This document shows positions 1 through 9,302 of a DNA stretch of 64,000 nucleotides, piece after piece. Position 1 is the stretch's first letter. Every line of letters begins with the position of its first letter. Below the pieces are notes generated by a model that was given only the letters and a program-made list of their open reading frames with translations, searched no databases and had not been told where the DNA came from. A program made the position numbers and the translations under genes. Location of the stretch: positions 744,001 through 808,000 of the forward strand of contig CP012820.1 in the NCBI GenBank assembly GCA_001936135.1. The letters run 5' to 3'. The stretch comes from Saccharomycopsis fibuligera x Saccharomycopsis cf. fibuligera (taxonomy: Eukaryota > Ascomycota > Saccharomycetes > Ascoideales > Saccharomycopsidaceae).

Positions 1-2415
1 TCCAAGGGTTCAAGAGCGTATGTTTATAATTGGCTTAGTGCGAGATATATAGTGGAGCATGGTGTGAAGGTGCAATTGGAGCTGGCTGGTGTTGCTAGTA
101 CGCTGGCTAAGCCAGAATTAGTTGAAAGATTTGAAGTTGGTTTTGATGGGGATCAAGATAAGGATGATGATAATGATAATTATGAGGCTGGTTATTATGG
201 AGATAGTGAGGGGGAGAGTATTTGGGATAGAGAAGCAAAGAAAGGAAATGATGATGTGGATACCAGTGATGATGAAACAGATGACGAGGACAATAATGAT
301 TATAGTGACAAAGATGGTAAGAATAAGGATAAAGGAAAAGGGAACAAAAAGCTTCCGCTGTCAATAACTCATAAAGATTTGCTTCCCACAATACATACCC
401 GCCCTGATTGGCGAAAAAAAATCAAACCGGGAATCTCATCATTCAAAAATAATCCTGATAAAGTTGGGAAACAACATATTCAAGCGCTTTTAAAAGCAGC
501 ATCTCAAGTAGTACCTAAAGAACAACAATACCGTACGCCAATATTTTTGCATGCTACTGCAGGAATGCGATTATTGAAACCCCTGGAACAATTTCAAATT
601 CTTGATAATACATGCAAGTATATCCAAGCCCATAGCAATTTCTATTTGCCGGATTGTCCATCCCATATTAATGTCATTAATGGTGATGTTGAAGGTCTCT
701 ACGGTTGGATTGGGTTAAATTATTTGATGGGATCATTTAATAATCCTCAGGGTCATAATCATGGCAAAAATCATCATACTTATGGGTTGCTTGATATGGG
801 TGGTGCTTCGACACAAATTGCTTTCCAGCCTAACGAAACTGAAGTTAATGAGCATTCCAATACATTATACAAATTGCAATTAGCATCATTTGGTCAAGAG
901 AAGGCAGACTTATCCTATAATGTGTTTTCGTCTTCGTTTTTAGGCTATGGGATGTATCAATCCAGAGACAAATATTTATCGATATTGACTAGTGAAATAT
1001 TGAGTCAAAAAAATAAACAGTCGGAGAAAAAATTAGTAATAAAAAATCCGTGCTTGCCTAAAGGATTATCTTCTGTTGAACAGATTGAAAACGTGAATAA
1101 TAATTACAAATTTACAGTTCAAGGAACCGGAAATTTCACCGCTTGTATGAATACACTATACCCATTGCTTGTTAGTACTCAGGATAATACCAAGTCAATA
1201 TGTGATTCGGAGAACCCCCAAGATGTATCCTCGTGTTTATTGCTGGACTCTATTCCTTCGTTGGACTTTGATATTGATCGATTTGTTGGAGTCAGTGGGT
1301 ACTGGGACTCTATTGGAAACTTGCTTAATCTAAAAGATAATCATAACAATGCTGCTAACATGGATGAAAAGTATGCAAATGCTTATAAATACGAGTCCTT
1401 TTATAATCGTACTGCTGAAGTTTGCAACTTGGAGTGGAAAGAGTTGACAAAGCTTAATGATAAAATGACTGGCAACAGCAACGGCAAGAAAAACTCAAAG
1501 GGCAGCAGCACCCATAACAAGGACAGTAATAATGTAAAATTGTCTGATCTATCCGACGAGGAACTTTCTGAACTTTGTTTTAAATCGTCATGGGTGTTGA
1601 ATGTTTTGCATCGTGGATTGGGATTCCCAAGATATGGCATTGATGAAAACACACGAAATGCTTACGATAACAAATCCAGCATTCATGTGGCTGAAAGTAT
1701 CAATGGTTCTGATTTTTCTTGGACCTTGGGCCGCGCTGTGCTTTACGCTTCTTCTGAAAGCGCTGAAGCGTTTTCCTCTAGTTCTGGATCAAGCTCTGTT
1801 TATGATTCTGCTAGCCAGACTACTAAGGACCATTTGCTACCAGACAAAATTGGATTTGTGCATGGTATTGCTACGGATACCTTCTACTATGGTGGTGAAG
1901 CTGAAGGTATTGATCCAAGACCAGCTTTTGTTAGTGCTTCAGAATACAAAAATTTTAAAATTAACGAAAGTGATGATTATGGCAAAGGATACAATAGCGA
2001 TGATGATGATGATGATGATGATGATGATAAGTTCAAGTGGGGTGACAAGTTGGAAGAACATAGGCTATGGGGATCATTAGTGTTTCTCGGGTTATTGTTC
2101 GTAATTGTGTACTTGTTGATGGGCAAGAAGAAAAGGACAGCATTTTATCAATCTGTGAGACTTGCGGTCACTAAAAGATTTAGTGGTGGTGGTAATAATG
2201 GCGGGGTTTATCTGAGATTGGAGAGTAATGGCGGAAATGATGGACTGAGTGGTAGCGGTAGTTTGGATATTGACTTAGAGCGTGATATTGAACTCGGTGA
2301 GGTTACTGTAGAATCAAGACAAGATGAAGAAGCATTATCTGGTAGTAGTGGGAGTGTCAGCAAGAAGCGTGATGACGCTGATTTTGATGATCGATTCAAG
2401 ATAGACGATGAGTGA
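1..2415 (+). CDS. YND1: Golgi apyrase (GDA1/CD39 nucleoside diphosphatase), 5' truncated by window edge
   Basis: The frame is open from base 1, so the N-terminus lies outside the window; the only early start-like codon is a GTG at 52, inside the conserved region. The first codons read SKGSRAYVYNW, the end of apyrase conserved region 1. Region 2 (TAGMRLL, near 556-576), region 3 (GDVEGLYGW, near 682-708) and region 4 (DMGGASTQIAF, near 793-825) follow in order. A single membrane segment lies near 2065-2128, followed by a charged cytosolic tail. Ynd1 hydrolyses nucleoside di- and triphosphates in the Golgi lumen and so clears the by-products of protein and lipid glycosylation. Here the catalytic domain is interrupted by Asn/Ser/Lys-rich inserts, and a run of about eleven Asp (near 2000-2030) sits just before the membrane segment. 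Family assignment is firm. Ynd1 rather than Gda1 is inferred from the C-terminal rather than N-terminal membrane segment. Confidence 0.9.
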   Translation, partial: SKGSRAYVYNWLSARYIVEHGVKVQLELAGVASTLAKPELVERFEVGFDGDQDKDDDNDNYEAGYYGDSEGESIWDREAKKGNDDVDTSDDETDDEDNNDYSDKDGKNKDKGKGNKKLPLSITHKDLLPTIHTRPDWRKKIKPGISSFKNNPDKVGKQHIQALLKAASQVVPKEQQYRTPIFLHATAGMRLLKPLEQFQILDNTCKYIQAHSNFYLPDCPSHINVINGDVEGLYGWIGLNYLMGSFNNPQGHNHGKNHHTYGLLDMGGASTQIAFQPNETEVNEHSNTLYKLQLASFGQEKADLSYNVFSSSFLGYGMYQSRDKYLSILTSEILSQKNKQSEKKLVIKNPCLPKGLSSVEQIENVNNNYKFTVQGTGNFTACMNTLYPLLVSTQDNTKSICDSENPQDVSSCLLLDSIPSLDFDIDRFVGVSGYWDSIGNLLNLKDNHNNAANMDEKYANAYKYESFYNRTAEVCNLEWKELTKLNDKMTGNSNGKKNSKGSSTHNKDSNNVKLSDLSDEELSELCFKSSWVLNVLHRGLGFPRYGIDENTRNAYDNKSSIHVAESINGSDFSWTLGRAVLYASSESAEAFSSSSGSSSVYDSASQTTKDHLLPDKIGFVHGIATDTFYYGGEAEGIDPRPAFVSASEYKNFKINESDDYGKGYNSDDDDDDDDDDKFKWGDKLEEHRLWGSLVFLGLLFVIVYLLMGKKKRTAFYQSVRLAVTKRFSGGGNNGGVYLRLESNGGNDGLSGSGSLDIDLERDIELGEVTVESRQDEEALSGSSGSVSKKRDDADFDDRFKIDDE

Positions 2416-3134
2416 GGGGAGCATGAGCTTGCAAAATTTTTCTTTTTGGGAAAAAATTGTTACTTTACGTTCTTGAACTTAAACATTTTTTATTTCCTAT
2501 CTTCTTTTTTTTTTTGTTCGTTTTTTTATTTTTTTACTTTTTTTACTTTTTATCACACCCACTTCTTTTGCTGTAAGTTTTGTCATTATCATATTATATG
2601 CACTTTTTGATCTGTTTTATGTCTCTCACACTTTGTTTTTCTCTGATTCGCAATTCTTAATTCTATAAGTTTATTTTCCTTTGCTACATAAGTTTCGTGT
2701 TTTACTTGTTTCCTCGCTTTTTAAACAATTTCAGAATAAAATCATTCACATAAAAACGGGTTCTGTAAAATAAGAAGGTCCAATAATTTGGTTTATGCCA
2801 GCAAATGGTTAATTTAAAAGTACGCTTATAAGAAATCTAACTAAAAATGGGTATTTTAATATATGGCGCCTCAATATCCAATTTAAATTTTGCTTATAAC
2901 GACTTTCTCTGAGAAGAATTCCAGAAATTTGGCCCAACGCTAGTTTATCAATAAATTTATGGGATTTTCCAATCATCATTTATTACATAAGTGCTTAGTC
3001 AGTGTACAGAGCGCGAATGAAAATTCGTTTTTTTTTTTTCTGGTTCTGTTTAAAGCGAAGCGTTTAATCAATATGCTACAAGATAGCATTGGACGGCTAT
3101 AGACACACTGCCACAACCATCCACACTGACAACC
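2416..3134. other. Intergenic: apyrase 3' flank and promoter of MICOS gene
   Basis: AT-rich with T-runs just after the apyrase stop (about 2490-2550), typical of a yeast 3' end, and another T-run near 3030-3040. No ATG-started frame of useful length and no RNA gene recognised. Confidence 0.5.
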
Positions 3135-4065
3135 ATGTCCGCTTATGCTAAAGCAGCCAAAGTATGTTTCATATTAAAAGTTGTTTAATATTTGTTACTG
3201 CACGACGTGGTTGTCAAAACCCTTACTAACCGTTCTAGTTGGCTCTCCCGGCATCAATTGCATTAGCAGCCATGCCATCGGGAAGAATCAATAATGAATC
3301 AGTAAGTTCTATTTTTATACAAAATATTTGTGCATTGAGTTTATGTGAACGATAAATAAGTTGCTGAAGCTGATGCCATATTCATATAACATACTAACAA
3401 CAGTATAAAAAAAGAAGAAGAGAAATTTTTATGAAGACGACGAAAATGTCACCCCAATACCTGGAACTATTGTCCCTGCCTCTGCCTCAGAGATTGAATC
3501 CCTCGGTCCAAATAAATTGATTGATGGAATCTCTGTGCGCTCACCGCCATTGTTTGAAAGCTTCTTTAACAATTTCAGAAAAGGTTCTATTGAAGTGCTA
3601 CAAAGTGTTGAAAACACCACTGGAAAAGCTACAAAAGATTACTATAAGTTGGAACATGATGTTACTAGCACAGTTGCTAATTTGCACGACAAAAGAGAAG
3701 ACATTTTACCAGGTGCCGCATACGTGGCTACTGCTTTCTTGACCGGGTCCATTATCGCCCGTCGTAGAGGATTTTTATTAAAATTTGGTGCTCCTTTGGT
3801 GTTGTCAGTAGTTGCATTCAAGCTCGCTTTGCCATCAACATTTGCTAACACTACTGGATTTTTGCATGGGTTGGAAAAGCAAAACTTGCCGGCTGTTGCT
3901 GATGCTCAGGACTCATTGGTTAATGGGTTGGGTAAAACTATCGAGTCGATGGAGACTACCGCAAAAAGCACTAAACAGTCTGTTGATGACACTTTGCAAA
4001 GCTCCAAGAAGCGTTTCGCCGCAGTTACTGGCTTGAGCATTGATAATGACGTTACTAAAAAATAG
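3135..4065 (+). CDS. MICOS complex subunit, apolipoprotein O-like (MIC26/MIC27 family), three exons
   Basis: I model exons 3135-3161, 3239-3301 and 3415-4065 (246 aa). Intron 1 has donor GTATGT, branch TACTAAC (3224-3230) and acceptor TAG. Intron 2 has donor GTAAGT, branch TACTAAC (3392-3398) and an AAG acceptor. The nearer CAG at 3401-3403 is only about 6 nt from the branch A and would also break the frame. Exons 1-2 give a short Ala-rich, basic leader resembling a mitochondrial presequence. Exon 3 opens with NFYEDDE and TPIPGTIVP, the start typical of fungal Mic26/Mic27, then a helical region. Two hydrophobic stretches separated by an Arg-rich turn (about residues 132-170) match the hairpin that embeds these proteins in the mitochondrial inner membrane at crista junctions. 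Without an alignment I cannot choose between Mic26 and Mic27. Confidence 0.75.
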
Positions 4066-4410
4066 ACAGCTGGTGTTTACTTTCTTTTTTGTTTTGCATT
4101 CACTTTTTTGTCAATATTATACTCCGGTTTGTTTCTGTTCCTTTTGTAAGGCTTATTGAACTATTTACTGTTTAATTGTCTGTATAGATCTTTGTCTCTA
4201 CTCTGCCTCTTCTGTATTTCCTATGCACGCTATGCAGCATTATGCGCCATTTGTGTTTGTGCCAACATCGCTGTCATCCGGAGCTTTTGATGCCATGCTT
4301 GCTGCCTTTTTGTTTACCCAGAAGGAAGCTATTGCGTCGATACAACTGAAGCTATTCACTGCCTCCTAATGGATAACATGCCCATCCAAAATTAGTTGTG
4401 TTGGGTTTAG
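4066..4410. other. Intergenic: MICOS gene 3' flank and promoter of Ivy1-like gene
   Basis: T-rich directly after the stop, then mixed-composition sequence without a long frame. Several short ATG frames end quickly. No RNA gene seen. Confidence 0.4.
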
Positions 4411-5926
4411 ATGCAGCGGTAGGTTACAAAGACGATGCCATTAATAGTGCACCCGCCATTCGATAATACTAATCGTTATTTGATTCTATAGTCCCAAATA
4501 CGCAAATCCGGAGATTCATCTCCAGAAAGTTGCCCCAATACCAGAAAGTGTTCCTTCAACCAGTGGTAGCGGTTTTATCAAACCAAAGTTGTCAAGTTAT
4601 AACATAATGTCAAACCTAAATGTGTTACCTCCTCCGTTGGTTAAGCCCGGATCAGCCACTACAAGCAGTAATCCACTTAATGTTGTCATTAGCAGGTTCT
4701 CCAGCACCAACGCTGTTAATAGTTATTCATTAGGTACAAAATTAGCAAAATTGATAAAAACGCAAAAGAAGTTGTTAAAACAACAAGAGGACTTGCTTAG
4801 AGAATTTAACCTTTGGGCATCCACTATTCCTAATGAGAATACCAGAAAGTTGATTATTGATTTTATCAAGTGTCTTGAAACAGAAATGGAGTGTACGCAG
4901 AACTTGATTGAAAAGAAAGAAGCTTTGAAATTACAAATTTCTAACGTTTATAAAAGAGAACAAAAATGTCAAGAAACTAAACTTAAACGTGATAAGACAT
5001 CAGCTAAATTGAAAGCAGCAGAAAGCAAAGTGGGACACTCCTCGTCGATAACTTTGATGAAAGAGACTATTGAAGAACTTGACTGTTCATTAGAAATTGT
5101 GGATAACCAATACATAAGAGCAATTGAAGGCCCATTAAGAACAGGGTTCCTTGAAGTGTTGATAAGTTTTCAAAATATATCATCAAAGTACAAAAGTGCT
5201 ACTGGATCATTTTTTGAAGTTCATTGTCGTTACGACAGAAACAGCTTGTCCAGCGCCGCCTTGCCAAACAATTTTCGCAAATTTATGATGATGTCTCCAC
5301 ATAGTCGCATTTCTCAAGATATGTCAACCCCACAAAGTTTCCCAATCTCCACTGGAAATAGCTCAACCCCGACCCCAATTGGCTTCGCAAATGCTCATAA
5401 TGCTTATTATAATGTTTATTCACCGCAAACTGCACCCCAATCGAGAGCAGATAGTCGACCATTAAGTAATAATGCACGTAATGACTCGTCACCAAGAATT
5501 AAACAATACAAGAGTCTAACAGGTAACATTATTGGTAATCATAATGAAAACGACATGAGATTAGGAGGTCGACAAGGAAGTGTTGTTACTACGAATATCC
5601 CAGCTAATGCTAACAATAATAATAGCAGTAACAATAATAGTGACGGTAACAATAATAGTAATAGTAACAACAATAATAACAGTGGTCATCAGCATTCCTT
5701 TGATAATTACATTAACGGAAATAATGACAAACCTCCATTGGGGCCATATAATGGAAATGATCAAGGAGATAATGTTGATGATGATAATGCAGGTGATAAT
5801 GATGATAATATGAACAAAAGCAGCAATGTTGACGATACTAGACCAAACTCGTTTGCCGCAAATATGGGACCCATCGATCTTATACAAAGACCAGGAAGTG
5901 TTGCAATGAACCAGGAGTGGACTTGA
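4411..5926 (+). CDS. IVY1: Ivy1-like I-BAR phospholipid-binding protein, probable tiny first exon
   Basis: The long frame has no ATG before 4607 but is open upstream to a TAG acceptor at 4489-4491, preceded by a branch-like TACTAAT (4467-4473). An ATG at 4411 followed after 8 nt by GTAGGT would give exons 4411-4418 and 4492-5926, joined in frame (480 aa). The donor is not canonical, so a start at 4607 remains possible. Residues about 83-250 form a helical, coiled-coil-rich region that resembles the BAR domain of Ivy1, a vacuolar/endosomal protein that binds phosphoinositides, Ypt7 and Vps33. The C-terminal third is low complexity, with an Asn-rich run (about residues 365-420) and a short Asp-rich stretch. 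The assignment to Ivy1 is from general likeness of the LAKLIKTQKKLL segment and helix layout; another BAR protein is possible. Confidence 0.55.
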
Positions 5927-6211
5927 GTGATAATAGTTGATTATTGTGTTTGTTTAAATAGTTTGTTTTTTGGTATATGTTTGTTTTCCTTTTTTTTTAT
6001 TTTCTCTTTTTTTTTTTTTTTTGTTTTTTTTTTTTTTTTTTGTTTCATTTTTGTTTCCTTTATATTATTATTTTATTGCAATATATATTGCTTTGTTTGT
6101 TTGTAATTAATTGGTTACTTTGTTGGTAGGGAAGGATTTGCGAATCGACAGAGACAAACAGTCTGATGAAGAAATTGGTTCTAGTAATGATATATGCCAA
6201 TTGCTTTTTTG

Positions 6212-6259
<48 letters not shown>

Positions 6260-7307
6260 TATGACATTGTATGACAAAAGAGAGTATAAAAAGTTAGAAC
6301 TCCTCCCAATAAGCAGTGATATTTATAATACAAAGTATTCCAAAAATAAAAACTAAAAGTTGGAATTGAAAATAGCAAAGGAATGATGCAATGAAAGGCA
6401 AAATGAAGAAATACAAATTTAGCATAAGTGACATAAATAATATGATTAGCAATGGTTTATAAAGCGAATATCTTTGTATAAACAGGATGATCATAAAGAT
6501 GTATAACGGCGTTAGAGCATAGGCAAGTAGGAGCAAGATACACTCATAACATGGAAAGCTACTATGCAATAAACTTAAGAAGTGGTTCTTAATGAAATGA
6601 TTGGCGTAGTTCGCATTTTTAATTTGACCTGAATTGGGTGATAACGTTGATGTTGATATAGATAAATTAGTTCCGTTTCGGTTGATTTGATAAGCAATAA
6701 GATAGAAAATCAACAACTAGCTTGTGTTATTTGTTGTTGGGATAGTTATACAAGCTAACATATAGTATCGTATAATCTGGTAAACGTGATGCCAAGTAGG
6801 ATGTGCTAAACATACTGATAGAGCTTAGATAAGAATAGAATTAAATTAGAACGAGGTCTAGGATGAAAAATAAACAAAGATCGATGTAGCAGAATTAAGC
6901 AACTATAGCTAGTTGATACTGCTACGCAATATAGTGTAGATTGCCAAATATTGAGGACAGCTAATAAGGCTAACAGCATCATGAAAACAAGAAAAAGTTA
7001 ACAAAAAGGTAAATTTTATGGTTTCTTCTGTTTTTATTTGGCTTAAAAGCTGTTCAGCTGTTTGTTATTTTGTGGCCTATTTCAATGAGAGATAATGTAT
7101 TCACCATGTTCGTAGTTAAAATTCTTTTGAAAAATAACATTAGTTGGGTCAATATCACCAACCAGTAATAATGAAACTCACTATTGCTTGTCGATAGGAT
7201 ACAAACAGTTTGAACAATTTTTCGTTTCTATCAATTTTCGTCCAATCGCCTTCTCAATATCAACTTTCTTAATATTGTCATATGATACATCAAATAAGAA
7301 AAAAAAG
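5927..7307. other. Convergent intergenic region with long T and A tracts
   Basis: Lies between the stops of the Ivy1-like gene (+) and MTM1 (-). T-runs at about 5985-6045 and a pure A-run at 6214-6256 flank the two 3' ends. A hydrophobic minus-strand frame (6294-6716) lacks an ATG, is preceded by an in-frame stop and is probably chance. Nothing else recognised. Confidence 0.45.
6214..6256. repeat. Poly(A) tract of 43 bases
   Basis: Uninterrupted run of 43 A on the + strand, near the 3' end of the Ivy1-like gene. Homopolymers this long are slippage-prone, so the length may vary between strains or be imprecise in the assembly. Confidence 0.9.
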
Positions 7308-8762
7308 TCACTCAAGTCTTGAATTGGTAACTCTTCCCAAAGACTTAACTGACCCACCACCACTAGAAAACTCAGTAAACCCGCTCGCTTCACCGCTACT
7401 ACCAGTAAAGCTATTATTATTATCATTATTACTAGAACTAGATCCGGAACTCGGTCCACCACCATGATTGTCCAATGATCGATTATGAAAATAATTCTTA
7501 GAGATTTCATAAGTAGAAATCATAACTGCACAGCTAGGAGCAATTTTCAAAATACGAGGAGCAAGACCAATATAAAGAGCAGAAAAGCCTTCATTTTTAG
7601 CAATGTCTGCAAGAAATCTGAACATTGATGGTCTGTTTTCGGCTGCTGCTGTTGCTGCGGCAGCTGCTGACGCGCTAGCAGAAGCACCAGCACCCGCACC
7701 CGTATTTTTGACTAAAGTATTTCTAACTCGTTTCTGATTTGATGGGATCGTTGAACTAGTCAGACAAGAAGACGCAGAAGATGCAGTGCTATCCACACTG
7801 ACTTGCAATCTTGTCTTACCTACATCAAATGGATTAGTACAAATAGCAGCAACTGTGCCCGATACTGAACCTGAAAGGAATGAAACCAAGGCAACATCAT
7901 TATTTGATCTTTTGTTGTTGTTAGCTGTTAGTGACAGGCCAAGACCAATACGATTATTGCTTTTGTCATTGATCAGTTGAACTATGTGAGTGAATTTTTC
8001 CTTCCAAAACTCATAAGAAAGCCAGTATATTGCACTAAACGGCACATCTCTCCACAATGTCAATTGCAAACCCCGAAACAAAGATGAAATCCCATTATGT
8101 TTGACCATTCTTCTAGTATCTTGCAACAAATCATACAATGCTCTTTGTTTGGAGCCATCTTTATTTGTAGTTGCTGGCATTGATTGTAATCTTGTCTTAA
8201 CCAACTCTATCGGTGATACCGTCACAACGGCGGCGGTTCTAGCAATAGCGCCCGCGATTAAAGGATTAATAGCAGGCCACAAGTTACCAATTGGAGAATT
8301 TTGCTTCAAATGGTCATATCCGGCAAAATAGACCATATTCCCTGGAATAGTGATAAACAAAGCTAATGAAACACCTCTCCATAACGTGGTGACTCCTTCG
8401 TTGAGAGCAATAAATTTAAGCGCTTGCCAAGTGCCGTTGAATCGTACTGTTGCGGATTCAATGCTAGCACAAGGGTGAGAGCAATCTGTGGGAGAAAGCC
8501 AAAAGATGGTTTGAGTACGGCAACAATTTTTGGGCACAGAAATAGTGCTTGAAGATGATGAAGGGCTGAGAAGTTCTTGTTGTTGAAGACGAATGCGCAC
8601 CACGTCAAATGGGGTGACGGCAAGGGAATTGATGAGGGATCCAGCACTGGCGCTGAGCATGCGCTGGAAAGCAGAGATCTCAAATTTTATGTTATTGCTG
8701 TTGTCGTTGCTGCTGCTACTGCTACTACCGCCACTACTGGGCTGCAGTGTCAGTGAGGGCAT
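7308..8762 (-). CDS. MTM1: Mitochondrial carrier, Mtm1 / SLC25A39-40 type
   Basis: 484 aa with ATG at 8760-8762 and stop at 7308. Three carrier repeats carry the signatures TPFDVVRIRLQ, SPIELVKTRLQ and NPFDVGKTRLQ, so this is a complete SLC25 protein of the inner mitochondrial membrane. The first matrix loop is long and holds a cysteine cluster (a CC pair, then CSHPC 14 residues further on), which marks the Mtm1/SLC25A39/SLC25A40 branch. Mtm1 was found through its need for manganese loading of Sod2; the human relatives are required for glutathione import, and their loop cysteines bind an iron-sulfur cluster. The second matrix-side linker carries an Ala-rich stretch, and the tail is Ser/Gly/Asn-rich, both longer than usual. 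Oriented opposite to the Ivy1-like gene, with HST3 upstream on the same strand. Confidence 0.88.
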   Translation of the reverse strand: MPSLTLQPSSGGSSSSSSNDNSNNIKFEISAFQRMLSASAGSLINSLAVTPFDVVRIRLQQQELLSPSSSSSTISVPKNCCRTQTIFWLSPTDCSHPCASIESATVRFNGTWQALKFIALNEGVTTLWRGVSLALFITIPGNMVYFAGYDHLKQNSPIGNLWPAINPLIAGAIARTAAVVTVSPIELVKTRLQSMPATTNKDGSKQRALYDLLQDTRRMVKHNGISSLFRGLQLTLWRDVPFSAIYWLSYEFWKEKFTHIVQLINDKSNNRIGLGLSLTANNNKRSNNDVALVSFLSGSVSGTVAAICTNPFDVGKTRLQVSVDSTASSASSCLTSSTIPSNQKRVRNTLVKNTGAGAGASASASAAAAATAAAENRPSMFRFLADIAKNEGFSALYIGLAPRILKIAPSCAVMISTYEISKNYFHNRSLDNHGGGPSSGSSSSNNDNNNSFTGSSGEASGFTEFSSGGGSVKSLGRVTNSRLE

Positions 8763-9302
8763 TGTGATTTGTTGTTGTGTGGTATATTGGTTTTAGTAGA
8801 ATGAAGATCTGGGTTTGCTATGGCATAGAGATTAAGATGTCAAATATCAAAAATATCTATTGCCATCGCTGGAAATCTTTTTCAGTCACTTAAGTATTCG
8901 GTCACTTAATCAGTCGCTTGTCGCTTACTCTCTGGTCACGGGCTTCGCTTCCCGGTACCCCTTCCCGCACCCCGTAATTTTTGCCCTCGTATTTTTTTGA
9001 AGCCCTCGATAATGATACACAACAAGCACAAATATCATCTGACGTAGTATTCCGAGACACCGCATCTCGGTTACCATTGCCTTTGCTTTACAGAAGCTTT
9101 ACAACAATAATTATAGGAAGAGTCACTGGATAAACAGAAATAAATTGCGTTTACTATTCAAAATAGAGCAAAACAAAACAAAACAAAACGAAACAAAACA
9201 AAACAGCAGAGCACTATAGTACATCTAAAGCATATCATAACAGTCGTATCAGTATCGTAGCAACTCGTAATACATCATCACATCTCAAACTATATCGAAA
9301 TA
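8763..9302. other. MTM1 promoter and HST3 3' flank
   Basis: About 540 bp. Contains short imperfect repeats of CACTTA/TCGCTT (about 8885-8940) and a tandem AAAAC repeat (about 9165-9205) close to the HST3 stop. No coding frame or RNA gene recognised. Confidence 0.5.
9165..9206. repeat. Tandem (AAAAC)n microsatellite
   Basis: About eight copies of a five-base unit, one with a G substitution. It lies in the 3' flank of HST3 and has no visible function. Confidence 0.8.

Noticed and set aside
3401-3403. CAG as acceptor for the second MICOS intron
   Set aside because: Only about 6 nt after the branch A, and it shifts the frame away from the conserved NFYEDDE segment.
6294-6716. 140-codon hydrophobic minus-strand frame
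   Set aside because: Starts at TTG, with an in-frame stop directly upstream; AT-rich sequence easily yields Leu/Ile/Phe-rich frames. No convincing splice acceptor with branch site upstream.
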